From NCBI GenBank assembly GCA_011772475.1, contig WVZK01000185.1, positions 1-56,426 of the forward strand: a stretch of DNA of 56,426 nucleotides, given 5' to 3'. Shown piece after piece: positions 26,325 through 35,662 of the stretch. Position numbers and translations under genes: made by a program. Position 1 is the stretch's first letter. Each line of letters starts with the position of its first letter. The notes under the pieces are model-generated. The model had not been told where the DNA came from and did not search any database. It was given only the letters and a program-made list of their open reading frames with translations. The stretch is from Candidatus Aminicenantota bacterium (GTDB lineage Bacteria > Acidobacteriota > Aminicenantia > Aminicenantales > Aminicenantaceae).

Positions 26325-27569
26325 CTACTGAAGGCAAAAAACCAAAAGCAAGATTTGCTTCATAGCCAGAAAGAGCCCGTCTATCTCTGCCTGTTCGCTT
26401 AGAGTATGCTTATACCGGCCGTAAGTTCTGCCTAAATTCACGGAGAGGATGCCTTTTTCTATTCCCACGTTGGCCTCAGTGGAGCCCAGGGGATCTACTT
26501 CTATCTCTCGAACTTCGAGAAACTTAAGAATATCAAAAACCGTCCTCACTAAAAAAGAATCCCCTGCTCCAGGAATCTGATAAGCTTTTGAGCGTTCATT
26601 GAGGTTCATTTTTAGCTCGACTCCCACTTCAGAGGCAGCGTCCTGGCAAATCTTTCGAATTTTTGTTTGGGCTTTCTCAAGCTCTTCCTGGTTTGCCGAA
26701 CGAAGGTCTACAGTAAAGTAAGACTCCTCAGAAACAGCATTCCTGATTTTTCCTCCTCCTATCATGCCAACATTTATAATAGTCCATTTTTCTGCTGGCT
26801 TAGAAGGAAGCTCGATCTCACAGATGCTCTCTATAGCTTTGGCCACGGCCAGATTAGGGTTGGGCACACCCCGACTCTGCATGGTATGAGCTCCGGGACC
26901 ACGGAAGGTTATCCTTCCTCCCCCAAATCCCAAGGCACCATAATGAACTTTCCCCAGGTCCCCGTCAAGGGCGATGACTAAATCAAACTTCTCTTTCGTG
27001 GAATCTAAGAAAGCCTCCATTCCCACAAATCCGATTTCCTCTCCTACGCTTCCCATGAAATAATAAGTATTTTTTGGCTTGAACCCTGCCTGCTTTAAAG
27101 CCCGTATTGACCAGAGAAGGTTTACCACATTGGCTGTATCATCCCCTATGCCGGGAGCCTTAAGAAGATTTCCTTCTCTTTTGACTTTAATCTCCCAGAC
27201 ACCCTGGAAGACCGTGTCCATATGAGCCGACATGATGATCTTCTTCCCCTGTCCAGTTCCTCTCCAAATCCCGATTACATTGCAAGAAGGATCGATAAAG
27301 ACCTCATCCAGGCCAGAAGCTTCGAACTGTTTTTTTACGTATTCGGCTCTTTTCTGTTCATGTCCGGAGGGCGCAGGGATTTCTGTTAGATAAATCCATT
27401 CTTGGATTACCTTTTCTCGATTCTTCTCGATAAAAGAAAACATCTTCTGGACCAAAGGAGAATTGACCATCTCGGGCTTGAAGATAGACGCCTCGCCCTT
27501 ATTACTTGCAAGAGAAATAGTTGAGAAAATGATTAAGCCAAGCAAGCCAAGCTTTTGATATCTTTTCAT
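26325..27569 (-). CDS. Exported M20-family metallopeptidase
   Basis: A di-zinc peptidase of the M20 (PepT/CPG2-like) group, about 414 residues. Signal peptide within the first 30 residues. Zinc ligands are visible: AHMDT (His122, Asp124 numbering from the longer frame), GIGDDTAN (Asp149), GSVGEEIG (catalytic Glu183, ligand Glu184), an acidic ALDGD near 208 and KHTLSE near the C-terminus. The central insertion is the dimerisation domain. I start at 27569 (MKRYQKLG), since GAGGAG overlaps an earlier ATG. Probably cleaves di- or tripeptides in the periplasm, in line with neighbouring secreted peptidases. Confidence 0.88.
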   Translation of the reverse strand: MKRYQKLGLLGLIIFSTISLASNKGEASIFKPEMVNSPLVQKMFSFIEKNREKVIQEWIYLTEIPAPSGHEQKRAEYVKKQFEASGLDEVFIDPSCNVIGIWRGTGQGKKIIMSAHMDTVFQGVWEIKVKREGNLLKAPGIGDDTANVVNLLWSIRALKQAGFKPKNTYYFMGSVGEEIGFVGMEAFLDSTKEKFDLVIALDGDLGKVHYGALGFGGGRITFRGPGAHTMQSRGVPNPNLAVAKAIESICEIELPSKPAEKWTIINVGMIGGGKIRNAVSEESYFTVDLRSANQEELEKAQTKIRKICQDAASEVGVELKMNLNERSKAYQIPGAGDSFLVRTVFDILKFLEVREIEVDPLGSTEANVGIEKGILSVNLGRTYGRYKHTLSEQAEIDGLFLAMKQILLLVFCLQ

Positions 27570-27737
27570 CTTATTCTTGCTCCTCATTTATTATTAAAGA
27601 TTGCTACGCTCCATTCTGTCGCTCGTAATGTCAATTTAAATCACATTGTTTTGGATGAGCTAAATATCTGTCTTCTTCCATAATAAAGTTCATTCGCTAT
27701 GATGTTTGTTCTTTATTATGTTTATTCCGTATTATCT

Positions 27738-29228
27738 TTATTCACTATAATGCTTGATGACTCGAACGACAGCTTGCTCACAGACCTTGCAGAAGGGCTT
27801 CTTTCCTTTGGTAAACATCAAGCAGTCCACCATAGGTCGATAGAGGCCTTCGGCTGAGTAGCCAGCGCCTTCAAAAACTCCAACCTTTCCTTTAAACCTG
27901 CTCTTTGAAAGATAATCATCCACCTTTTCTGCATGCTCTCTGGAGAGCCGCTCAGACTCTTGCTCAACCTTCTCCACTTCAGCTTGGGGAGCTTTTTCCC
28001 TTTTCATCCTCGCAATCTTATCGTTTATTTCACGGCGTATCTTCTGGTAAGCCATGTCCATCTTGTCAAAATCCTCCTTTTCCCAAGGAGTAGGAATTTC
28101 AATTTGGGGAGTCAGCGAATCTTTCCATTTGACGTTCTTGGGATCAAGCAAGGCCGTAATATTGGGCTCTGCAGGCTCAACTCCTTTTGGATAAAATTCA
28201 TTGTAAGCAACTGACGAAGTGTAATATTCATCCGCTAGGCCGGCAAAGGAATGGCCAAACTCGTGGAGGAAGAGATACTCAAACCACTGGTTGTCAACCG
28301 TAAAGGTGCAGTAAAAGTTGTAGATTCCTCCACCTCCATAGCGCTTGTGATTGATCATGATAAACAGGGTGTCATAAGGAGCATGGGCCGCTATATCACG
28401 AAGTGATTTGTTGTCCTCTGTCAGGAGATAGCGTTCTGATCCCAGAGAATTAAAGGTCGAATTGAGCGCGGTGTTTTTAAAGATTCCAGCTCTAGGTTCA
28501 TCACAACCGCTCTCTTCCGAAGGCTTGAAAACGCCGTAGATATTGAACCTGTCCTTGTAAGTTCTGTAAGGTTCGTGGTTGAAAAAAATATCCGTGAACC
28601 GCTTTATATCCGCCTCAACTTTTTCTTCTTCCTCAGAGTTGTAGCCTTCGGCGATGAAGGCTATATCTACTTTCTTGTGGGGGCTCCCGCTTTTCAGAAT
28701 TTCAAAGACTTTAACTTTTTTATCCAAGTTTTCTTTTATGATGCTTACTGAAGATGGATCGATCTCCTGGCTGAAAAGAGGTTGAAGAATATTCTCTCGA
28801 TCTTTCACCTCCAGAGTGAATCTGATGTTTTTCTTAGGATAAGGAATAAGAATTGTCTCGTGATAAGCTCTCTTTATCCCTTTTAAAGCCCGACTGGTTG
28901 TTTTGTACTCGCCAAAATAGCTATCAAATCCCCTGGAGAAAATGAGCTGTCCTGATGAAGAATCATAGATCTTAGCATAGTAGCGGCCGTTGTCGAATTT
29001 ATCGATTAGGTTGCGCAGACTCCCTGCCCAAATCCCCTGCTCGTAAACCTGATCGAGCGTAATCCATTCCTCTTTAGCGTCTCCGATGTGAAAATAATCA
29101 AGGCGCATGGTTTTATCGACAAAATAATCATCGAAGTTTAAAGAGGCTTGAGCAGTCTGGGCTCCCAAAAAAGAGAGGGTAATAATAAAAGTAAAAATGG
29201 CACTAAAAGATATGATTGTGTGTCTCAT
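27738..29228 (-). CDS. Secreted M64 (IgA peptidase-like) metallopeptidase
   Basis: A 496-residue exported protein with a signal peptide ending about QASL (27-30). The N-terminal part (to about 180) is a beta-rich M64 N-terminal domain. The catalytic domain carries the zinc motif HEFGH (His322, Glu323, His326) followed by AGLADEY, typical of peptidase family M64. A coiled-coil-like acidic helix (about 395-450) precedes the final segment. The start overlaps the stop of the ureohydrolase gene (ATGA), so the two are translationally coupled. The family includes clostridial IgA peptidase, but in free-living bacteria the substrate is unknown. Confidence 0.9.
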   Translation of the reverse strand: MRHTIISFSAIFTFIITLSFLGAQTAQASLNFDDYFVDKTMRLDYFHIGDAKEEWITLDQVYEQGIWAGSLRNLIDKFDNGRYYAKIYDSSSGQLIFSRGFDSYFGEYKTTSRALKGIKRAYHETILIPYPKKNIRFTLEVKDRENILQPLFSQEIDPSSVSIIKENLDKKVKVFEILKSGSPHKKVDIAFIAEGYNSEEEEKVEADIKRFTDIFFNHEPYRTYKDRFNIYGVFKPSEESGCDEPRAGIFKNTALNSTFNSLGSERYLLTEDNKSLRDIAAHAPYDTLFIMINHKRYGGGGIYNFYCTFTVDNQWFEYLFLHEFGHSFAGLADEYYTSSVAYNEFYPKGVEPAEPNITALLDPKNVKWKDSLTPQIEIPTPWEKEDFDKMDMAYQKIRREINDKIARMKREKAPQAEVEKVEQESERLSREHAEKVDDYLSKSRFKGKVGVFEGAGYSAEGLYRPMVDCLMFTKGKKPFCKVCEQAVVRVIKHYSE

Positions 29229-30088
29229 GATTCCTCCTTAGTAGTTGGTCTATTTAATATGGCTATCCCGCCCACCACTTCTTTGATGATCTTTACTGCA
29301 GCGGCAGCTGTTATTCCTGACGCGTCCCGATCAGGATAAACCTCTACCACATCCAATCCCACTATTTTTGCATCTATATCATGAAGGATGTCTAAGGCCT
29401 GACGAGTAGAAAAACCACCTGCCTCGTGGTGAGCGACTCCGGGAGCAAAAGCAGGATCAAGGGCATCCATATCAAAAGATATGTACAGAGGGTTTGAAAA
29501 CTTCAAAGAAAGCGAGCCTTTAATATCTTTCATCTCGATCATCCGAACCCCGTGTTCTGATGCCTTTGCTCTCTGCTGGCCAGTGGCAGCTCTTATCCCT
29601 ACCTGAACGAGGTTTTGAGCCAGGCCTTCTTCCATTATTCTGGCAAACGGACAGGCATGGGAATAGCGATCTCCGCGCATCTCCTCGTATAAATCCGGAT
29701 GGGCATCAAAATGGAGGATATCCAAGGGCTTAAACTTCATGGCAAAGGCTTTCACGACAGGATAACTGATAGAATGGTCTCCGCCCATGACAACTGGCAC
29801 TGCTTTCTTTTCTAATATCTGAAGAATATTATCTTCGATGCGAGAGAACACATCAAAAAAATCGCCTGAAACATCTATATCGCCTAGGTCCTTCAGAATT
29901 ATCTCCTGCTCTAAATTCGCACCTAATTCTGTCCAGGGATTGATAGCTTTCCCGGTGGATGCGGCTCGGATAGCCTGAGGTCCCTTCGAAGCCCCCCTTA
30001 AATAACATGACTTCTCATCAAAGGGAATTCCGATGATGGCGATATCGTACTCTTCGCTCTGCTTTACTGCTCCTCCAAAATCAGTCAT
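29225..30088 (-). CDS. speB: Agmatinase/arginase-family ureohydrolase
   Basis: A binuclear manganese ureohydrolase of 287 residues. Metal ligands are visible: GGDHS (His105), DAHPD (Asp128, His130, Asp132) and SFDMDALDP (Asp206, Asp208). Length and layout are those of agmatinase (agmatine to putrescine and urea), but related formiminoglutamase or guanidine-type members cannot be excluded. It is the first gene of a two-gene operon with the M64 peptidase. A possible -10 TATAAT lies on the minus strand at 30152-30157. Confidence 0.85.
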   Translation of the reverse strand: MTDFGGAVKQSEEYDIAIIGIPFDEKSCYLRGASKGPQAIRAASTGKAINPWTELGANLEQEIILKDLGDIDVSGDFFDVFSRIEDNILQILEKKAVPVVMGGDHSISYPVVKAFAMKFKPLDILHFDAHPDLYEEMRGDRYSHACPFARIMEEGLAQNLVQVGIRAATGQQRAKASEHGVRMIEMKDIKGSLSLKFSNPLYISFDMDALDPAFAPGVAHHEAGGFSTRQALDILHDIDAKIVGLDVVEVYPDRDASGITAAAAVKIIKEVVGGIAILNRPTTKEES

Positions 30089-30263
30089 TTCCGCTCTCCA
30101 GATGATGCTTAGAAAACGTTCATATCAAAAAAAGTGAAGAAAGCAAAAAAGATTATACAGAAAAAAACATGAATTTGAAATTGAAGAAATTGAAACTCGC
30201 AGGATTGCAAGTTTTCAAAGACAGAGCCATGTGTTAAAATCGCACTTTAGCAAAAGGCTTGAA

Positions 30264-31370
30264 ATGTTCAAGAAAAGAACTGCTAAAAAATTCAGCAAGA
30301 TTTATAAAAAAGCTAAAAAACCAGAAAATCGTATCCCCTTTGATTTTGAAAAAGACTGCCTTGTCCTTTTTTCAGACCATCACAAAGGCGATGGGAGTGA
30401 TGCAGATGATTTCAAGAAAAACGCCCTCCTCTATGAATCGGCCCTCTCTTTCTACAAAGAAAAGGGATTCAAGCTTATCGTTCTCGGAGACAACGAAGAG
30501 CTCTGGGAATGCAGCTATGACCAGGTTTTGGCGATACACAGACAAATAATAGAGAAAGAAATCGAAATCGCCTTAGTCTCGCCAAATCAAAAGAAAATAA
30601 GAATATGGGGAAATCACGATAAAGAGGTGACTCTGTGGGGGTTCAGAAGGTTTTTAAAAGCAATGAAAGAGAAAATCCTGAACAAAGTTAACCATAGAGA
30701 GGGCCTTTGTCTTGGTGAAGAAATTTTTCTTATCCATGGTCACCAGGGGCGATTTTTTGAGGATAAAGCCTGGAGGGTGAGCCGCTGGGCTGTCCATTTT
30801 GTTTGGAAAACAATACAAAAAATCTTCAAAATTGGGATTGACGGTCCTGCAGAAAACTATGAGATCAGGGATGACCTGGAGTTTCAATACTATGAGTGGG
30901 CCAAGAAAAATAAGGTGATGTTGGTCTGCGGTCATACCCATCGGGCAATTTTTGCTTCCTTGACTCATTTTGACCGTCTTCAAATAGACATCCGCCACTT
31001 GAAAAAAATCTTAAAAGAATCTCCCTCAGAAAGGAGGGAGGAATTAAAGAAAGAAATAGATATGAAAAAGGCAGAGAAAGAGAAAATACTGAGGAAAAGA
31101 GCTGGAATAAGGCCAAGATCCTTCGCTATACATCCTGAGTGGCCTGTTCCCTGTTATTTTAACGACGGTTGTTGTGGCTACACGAACGGTATAACCTGTA
31201 TTGAGCTCGAGAAGAAGAAGATTCGTCTTATAAAATGGCAGCGTGACACTGGCGAGAGGAGCGTCTTGGCTGAAGAAAACATTCAACTCCTTCTCAAATA
31301 TATAAAAGAAGGTCGCTCTGTGGATGAAACCATGGAACCAAAATTGAAAGATTATGGCGAAGTCGAATAG
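30264..31370 (+). CDS. Calcineurin-like metallophosphoesterase
   Basis: About 368 residues. The five metallophosphoesterase blocks are present: FSDHHKGD, VLGDNEELW, WGNHDKE, LIHGHQG and CGHTHRA, so a di-metal phosphoesterase is expected. A basic helical N-terminus and a long charged helical insertion (about 255-290) are extra. The longer start would be a GTG at 30231. I prefer the ATG at 30264 because AAAGG stands 6 bases before it. Substrate unknown; UDP-diacylglucosamine or nucleotide phosphoesterase are possible. The gene stands alone, divergent from the ureohydrolase. Confidence 0.85.
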   Translation: MFKKRTAKKFSKIYKKAKKPENRIPFDFEKDCLVLFSDHHKGDGSDADDFKKNALLYESALSFYKEKGFKLIVLGDNEELWECSYDQVLAIHRQIIEKEIEIALVSPNQKKIRIWGNHDKEVTLWGFRRFLKAMKEKILNKVNHREGLCLGEEIFLIHGHQGRFFEDKAWRVSRWAVHFVWKTIQKIFKIGIDGPAENYEIRDDLEFQYYEWAKKNKVMLVCGHTHRAIFASLTHFDRLQIDIRHLKKILKESPSERREELKKEIDMKKAEKEKILRKRAGIRPRSFAIHPEWPVPCYFNDGCCGYTNGITCIELEKKKIRLIKWQRDTGERSVLAEENIQLLLKYIKEGRSVDETMEPKLKDYGEVE

Positions 31371-31559
31371 CCCCTAAATAGAGGTCAGCTAAAATTTGAC
31401 TATGTTTTTGCTTGCAAAATAATTGTAATTCGAGAAAGATAAAAAGACTCTGGAGAATCAGAACGAAGGTATTTTAAATAGCAAGAAAATTTAGAGCCAA
31501 GTTTAGAGGCTTGAGCTTATATATAACTTATATAATTAGTTTCACTTTGGGAGGTGGCT

Positions 31560-32120
31560 ATGAAAAAAATAACAACTAAGATCGATAATTTTCAGTATTT
31601 TTATCCTTATACTGTGGCCATTGTGGGTGCTCAATCAGAGAATCAAATCAATTATATGGCTTGTGCCTGGCATACCGCCCTCTCTTTTGATCCACCTCTC
31701 TTCGGCGTTCTTGTCGCCAAAAGGAGACTTACGCATCAAGTTATCTCCGAAGCAAGAGAATTTACCGTGAACTTCATAAGCTCGGAAAGTGTGAAACTCT
31801 CTGCCCAAATGGGAAGAAAATCAGGTCATGATATGGACAAGATCAAAGAGTTTCAGGTCAAACTTTCTCCCTCAAAAATTATCCAAACTCCCGTATGCGA
31901 CGAAGCTTATGTCTCGTTCGAATGTAAGGTGGCAGATATCAGAGCCTACGGAGACCATGATCTTTTCGTCGGTGAAGTCTTAGCAATCCATGAGGAGGAG
32001 AAAAGTTTCAATGCAGAAGGAGTCCTCAATACAGGGAAAATTCATCCTCTTCTATATCTTGGAAGCGATTTTTACGTCACTATAAATCCAGATACTCTCA
32101 AGCATGTCCTGCCCGATTAA
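31560..32120 (+). CDS. Flavin reductase-like (flavoredoxin family) protein
   Basis: About 186 residues with the split-barrel flavin-binding fold. TVAIVGAQSENQINYMACAWHTALSFDPPLFGVLV is the FMN-binding start, followed by REFTVNFIS and the C-terminal GKIHPLLYLGSDFYV. Members bind FMN and transfer electrons in anaerobes (flavoredoxin) or reduce flavins for partner oxygenases. I start at 31560, 5 bases after GGGAGG, since a GTG at 31554 overlaps it. Its partner is not evident. It stands just before the pil-related ABC genes but 53 bases apart. Confidence 0.87.
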   Translation: MKKITTKIDNFQYFYPYTVAIVGAQSENQINYMACAWHTALSFDPPLFGVLVAKRRLTHQVISEAREFTVNFISSESVKLSAQMGRKSGHDMDKIKEFQVKLSPSKIIQTPVCDEAYVSFECKVADIRAYGDHDLFVGEVLAIHEEEKSFNAEGVLNTGKIHPLLYLGSDFYVTINPDTLKHVLPD

Positions 32121-32173
32121 CTGGATCAGAGTTTGAAATAAAAGACAATTTCCGTATAATAGGGAAGAACTTC

Positions 32174-33091
32174 ATGGCCACGGTACTCAAGATAGAGAAC
32201 CTTCACAAATCCTTCAAGCTGGGCTTCCTTCTCAAAAAAAAGAAAATCCTTAGAGGCATTTCTCTATCAGTAGAGCAAGGCGAGGTCTTCGGCTATCTCG
32301 GTCCCAACGGAGCAGGAAAAACCACGACTATAAAATGTATCCTTGGTCTAATATTTCCCGAGGAAGGAAACATAGAAATTTTCGGTCATCCCCACCTCTC
32401 TCCCAAGGCAAAGGAGAAAACCGGCTTTCTCCCTGAAAATCCTTATTTTTACGACCACCTCACAGCTTCAGAGTTTCTCGATTATTACAGCCAGTTGTTC
32501 CTTATTAAAAAAGAAGAAAAAGAGAAAAAGATAAAAAGCTTGCTTCGGCTTGTTGATTTGGAGCGCTCTGCAGACCTTCAGCTTCGAAAATTTTCTCGCG
32601 GCATGCTACAAAGAATAGGCATGGCTCAAGCGCTGCTAAACGACCCATCTCTCGTCTTCTTGGATGAACCTCTTGGAGGCCTTGATCCTCTGGGAAGAAA
32701 AGAGATAAGAGACATCATTGTCCGCCTCAGAGATGAAGGGAAGACCGTTTTCCTTTCCTCTCATATCCTGCAGGATATTGAAATGATATGCAACCGGGTA
32801 GCAATAATCGTCAACGGAGAGATTATCAACCAAGGAGCTCTTCATGACCTGATTTCAGAAAAGATCCTGTTTACAGAAATCACCCTCTCCGGTGTAGGGG
32901 AAAAAGAGCTTGAAGGAATGGGAGAATATTTTTCAGGGCATGGGGATAGGACTCTGCTTAAAGTCTTCAAAGAAGAAAATGTTGCCAAAGTCCTCCAACT
33001 TGTCCAATCAAGCAAGGGAAAAGTTCACTCTCTCATCCCCAGGACTGAAACCCTTGAAGATCTTTTTGTGGAGATCGTGAAGCAGGGATGA
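32174..33091 (+). CDS. pilH: ABC transporter ATP-binding protein, PilH-like
   Basis: Walker A is GPNGAGKTT (43-51), the signature FSRGM (140-144) and Walker B VFLDEP (161-166), followed by an H-loop in FLSSHI. This ABC-2-type ATPase is the first gene of a four-gene block with a permease, a TPR protein and a prepilin peptidase. In Myxococcus xanthus pilG-pilH-pilI, needed for pilus biogenesis, lie directly before pilD with an ABC ATPase and permease, so I call this pilH by context. Without that context it would be a generic ABC-2 ATPase. It overlaps the permease start by 4 bases. Confidence 0.85.
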   Translation: MATVLKIENLHKSFKLGFLLKKKKILRGISLSVEQGEVFGYLGPNGAGKTTTIKCILGLIFPEEGNIEIFGHPHLSPKAKEKTGFLPENPYFYDHLTASEFLDYYSQLFLIKKEEKEKKIKSLLRLVDLERSADLQLRKFSRGMLQRIGMAQALLNDPSLVFLDEPLGGLDPLGRKEIRDIIVRLRDEGKTVFLSSHILQDIEMICNRVAIIVNGEIINQGALHDLISEKILFTEITLSGVGEKELEGMGEYFSGHGDRTLLKVFKEENVAKVLQLVQSSKGKVHSLIPRTETLEDLFVEIVKQG

Positions 33092-33852
33092 AAATAAAGG
33101 CGATTGCTCTCAACACATTCAAGGAAGCCATAAGAGATAGAATTCTCTATCTCCTCCTCTTTTTTGCAGCGGTCTGCATTATTTTCTCCCGTTTGCTTGC
33201 TCTCCTTACTGTAGGAGATAGGATTAAAATCATCAAGGACGTCGGCCTCACTTCTCTCTCTCTCTTTGGCGCACTGATGGCAATTCTGATGGGAACAGGA
33301 CTTGTTTTCAAAGAAATAGACAAGAAAACAATTTATACCATCGTCTCCAAGCCCATCCACCGTTATCAATTTCTCTTGGGAAAGTTTTTCGGGTTAGTCT
33401 TAACCCTTTTCATCATGCTTCTTCTTATGAGCTTTATTTTCCTGGCTTTGGTCTTTTTCCACACCTTCACAATTGAATGGGAAATGTTCGTCGCCATCCT
33501 GTTCATCTTCTTCGAACTCTGCCTCATAACGTCTGTCGCTCTTCTTTTCTCCTGTTTCTCCACGCCAATACTGAGCTCCATTTTTTCTCTCGCTTTTTAC
33601 TTGATTGGCCACACGGCCTGGGGGCTGGAAACTCTCATCAAGAAGATCCCACCAAGTTTTGGAAAAACAATGGCTCAAGCCCTCTACCACTTTCTCCCTG
33701 ATCTTGAGAACTTCAATTTTAAAACAGAAATCGTACAGAACCTGGATATTCCTTCTGAAGCGTTTCTTTACTCGGTTCTTTACGGAATTTTCTACACTCT
33801 TTTTGTCCTTATAATAGCGATCGTGATCTTCAGGAAAAGAGATTTTATCTAA
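33088..33852 (+). CDS. pilI: ABC-2 type permease, PilI-like
   Basis: A 254-residue inner-membrane protein with about six hydrophobic helices (near 18-38, 52-72, 100-125, 138-160, 165-185 and 225-250). It has the ABC-2 permease layout. It starts within the ATPase stop (ATGA). By the Myxococcus-like order it would be PilI, the membrane part of the accessory pilus exporter. The motif VSKPIHRYQFLLGKFFG matches the coupling region of this class (NosY-like). Confidence 0.82.
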   Translation: MKIKAIALNTFKEAIRDRILYLLLFFAAVCIIFSRLLALLTVGDRIKIIKDVGLTSLSLFGALMAILMGTGLVFKEIDKKTIYTIVSKPIHRYQFLLGKFFGLVLTLFIMLLLMSFIFLALVFFHTFTIEWEMFVAILFIFFELCLITSVALLFSCFSTPILSSIFSLAFYLIGHTAWGLETLIKKIPPSFGKTMAQALYHFLPDLENFNFKTEIVQNLDIPSEAFLYSVLYGIFYTLFVLIIAIVIFRKRDFI

Positions 33853-33857
33853 TAGCC

Positions 33858-34721
33858 ATGAAAATATTTAAGCGCGGGAAAGATTTAAGCGCCATATTTC
33901 TTGTTGCTCTTCTTATACTATCCTGCGGCATCTTTATGAGCCTAAAGATTAAAGCTGATAATATTTCCCGCAAGAAAATCCCGGGCTCTTCTATCATCTA
34001 CATCCCATCAGGGAGATATCTCAAGTATGCTGCTTTCGGAAATGCCTCTCTCCTGGCAGACCTGATATACATCTGGGCTATCCAGTACTACAGCGACTAC
34101 ACCATCCCAGACATGTACGAATATTTAGATCATATTTTTTCAATCATAAACGAGCTAGATCCCACCTACCTCGATCCATATGATGTCGGAGCTGTGATTG
34201 CTGCTTATGAGGCTGGAGATTTGGATTTAGCTCTTAAGATCCTGGAGAGAGGCCTGGAGAGAAATCCAGAGCAGTGGCTTTTTCCTTACTTGGCTGGCCA
34301 TTATGCCCAGATGATAAACAAGGATCATAAGCTGGCTCAAGAGTACTACAAGAAGGCAATGGATATTGAGGGAGTACCGCCTATCGTCAGACGGCTTTAC
34401 GCAGACGCAATATTTAAGTCCATGGATTACAAAAGGGCCATGCAGACCTGGCTTGAAATATATGAGACAGCAGAAGAAGAGAGAGTTAAAAAAATTGCTT
34501 CTAACCACCTTTATAATATCAAGGCTACGATAGATATCGAGAATATAAATCAAGCCATCGAGAAATTCAAAGAAAAATACGGGCGCCTCCCAATGGAACT
34601 ATCCCAGCTTGTTAGAGCCGGATTCCTTGATTCTCTGCCAAAGGATTTAGATGGGAAAGAATATATTTACGATTTCCGAAAAGGAGAAGTAAAGACACCT
34701 ATAATCCCATGGAAACGATAA
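33858..34721 (+). CDS. Membrane-anchored TPR protein with pseudopilin-like tail
   Basis: A 287-residue protein. It has an N-terminal membrane anchor (12-30), a degenerate TPR solenoid (about 65-215; DLDLALKILERGLERNPEQW is a clear repeat) and a C-terminal segment (about 229-278) reading YGRLPMELSQL, then LPKDLDGKEYIYDF. That end resembles the C-terminal half of GspG-type pseudopilins. It follows the PilI-like permease by 5 bases and overlaps the prepilin peptidase start by 13. It may be the PilG equivalent, but sequence alone does not prove it. Confidence 0.7.
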   Translation: MKIFKRGKDLSAIFLVALLILSCGIFMSLKIKADNISRKKIPGSSIIYIPSGRYLKYAAFGNASLLADLIYIWAIQYYSDYTIPDMYEYLDHIFSIINELDPTYLDPYDVGAVIAAYEAGDLDLALKILERGLERNPEQWLFPYLAGHYAQMINKDHKLAQEYYKKAMDIEGVPPIVRRLYADAIFKSMDYKRAMQTWLEIYETAEEERVKKIASNHLYNIKATIDIENINQAIEKFKEKYGRLPMELSQLVRAGFLDSLPKDLDGKEYIYDFRKGEVKTPIIPWKR

Positions 34722-35485
34722 TCATTATCGCCTGCTTTGGCCTTGCCTGGGGAAGCTTCCTCAACGTCGTGATCTACCGTCTGCCCCTCAGAATGAGCCT
34801 TTTCAAGCCCTCATCCTCCTGTCCCCATTGTAACGAGAAGATAAAATTCTATGACAATATTCCTCTTCTCTCTTTTATATTTCTTCGAGGGAAGTGTCGC
34901 CGATGCAAAGGGGGAATATCTCTTAGATACCCTCTGGTAGAGCTATTGACTGCTGTCTGTTTTCTTCTTCTCTACTCCCAGTACTCGTTGAGCTTCTTCT
35001 TCTTTGCCTCCTGTCTTTTTGCCTGCGCCTTGATAGCTTTAGGCTTTATTGATTTTTACCATCAGATACTGCCTGACGAGATAACTCTCCCTGGGTTGTT
35101 ATTGGCGCTCGTCTACTCTGTTTTCCGCGAAGATTTAAGCCTGAGGCAAGCCTTAATAGGGGCTGTGGCTGGAGCTGGATTCTTACTTTTCATCTACGTC
35201 GCCTATTATCTATTGCGAAAAAGGGAGGGGCTTGGCCTGGGAGACGTGACCATGATGCTTTTAATCGGGGCCTTTTTAGGTTGGAGGCAGGCTTTTTTCA
35301 CCCTAATCTTAGCTTCTTTTGTTGGAGCTTTGGTTGGAATATTTTTTATTTTCTACAGAAAGAAAGATTTTAAGTATTCCCTCCCTTTTGGGACTTTCCT
35401 TGCCCCGGCCGCCTTTGTCTCGCTTCTCTGGGGTGAGAGAATAATAAACGCCTATCTAAGCCTATTCAAGAATCTGACGCCTTAA
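34709..35485 (+). CDS. pilD: Prepilin peptidase / N-methyltransferase
   Basis: An inner-membrane aspartic peptidase of family A24 that cleaves and methylates prepilins. The cytoplasmic zinc loop has Cys38, 41, 63 and 66. The catalytic aspartates are in FIDFYHQILPDEI (Asp115 or Asp123) and GLGLGDV (Asp179). Eight hydrophobic helices and 258 residues fit PilD/GspO. It is the last gene of the block. Substrates are the type IV pilin-like proteins encoded on the opposite strand. Confidence 0.95.
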   Translation: METIIIIACFGLAWGSFLNVVIYRLPLRMSLFKPSSSCPHCNEKIKFYDNIPLLSFIFLRGKCRRCKGGISLRYPLVELLTAVCFLLLYSQYSLSFFFFASCLFACALIALGFIDFYHQILPDEITLPGLLLALVYSVFREDLSLRQALIGAVAGAGFLLFIYVAYYLLRKREGLGLGDVTMMLLIGAFLGWRQAFFTLILASFVGALVGIFFIFYRKKDFKYSLPFGTFLAPAAFVSLLWGERIINAYLSLFKNLTP

Positions 35486-35568
35486 AAATTTTCAGTAACT
35501 TAATTCTTAGTTGCCTGCTGATTAACAATGCCTAATTCCTTCCTCATAATTATTTTATCCATAGCATA

Positions 35569-35596
35569 AGGCGGGTTTGATGAATCAAACCCCTAC
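35569..35596 (-). repeat. Palindromic intergenic repeat, copy H
   Basis: T/A variant with CGGG in place of TGGG before the left arm and CCCCTAC after the right arm. It lies in the 177-base convergent gap between pilD and the second minor pilin set. Confidence 0.8.
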
Positions 35597-35662
35597 ACAA
35601 GATGAATCAAGGCCCCTACATTGAAATGAATTTCCCCGGGATTGATTATTCTCTAGGAAATA

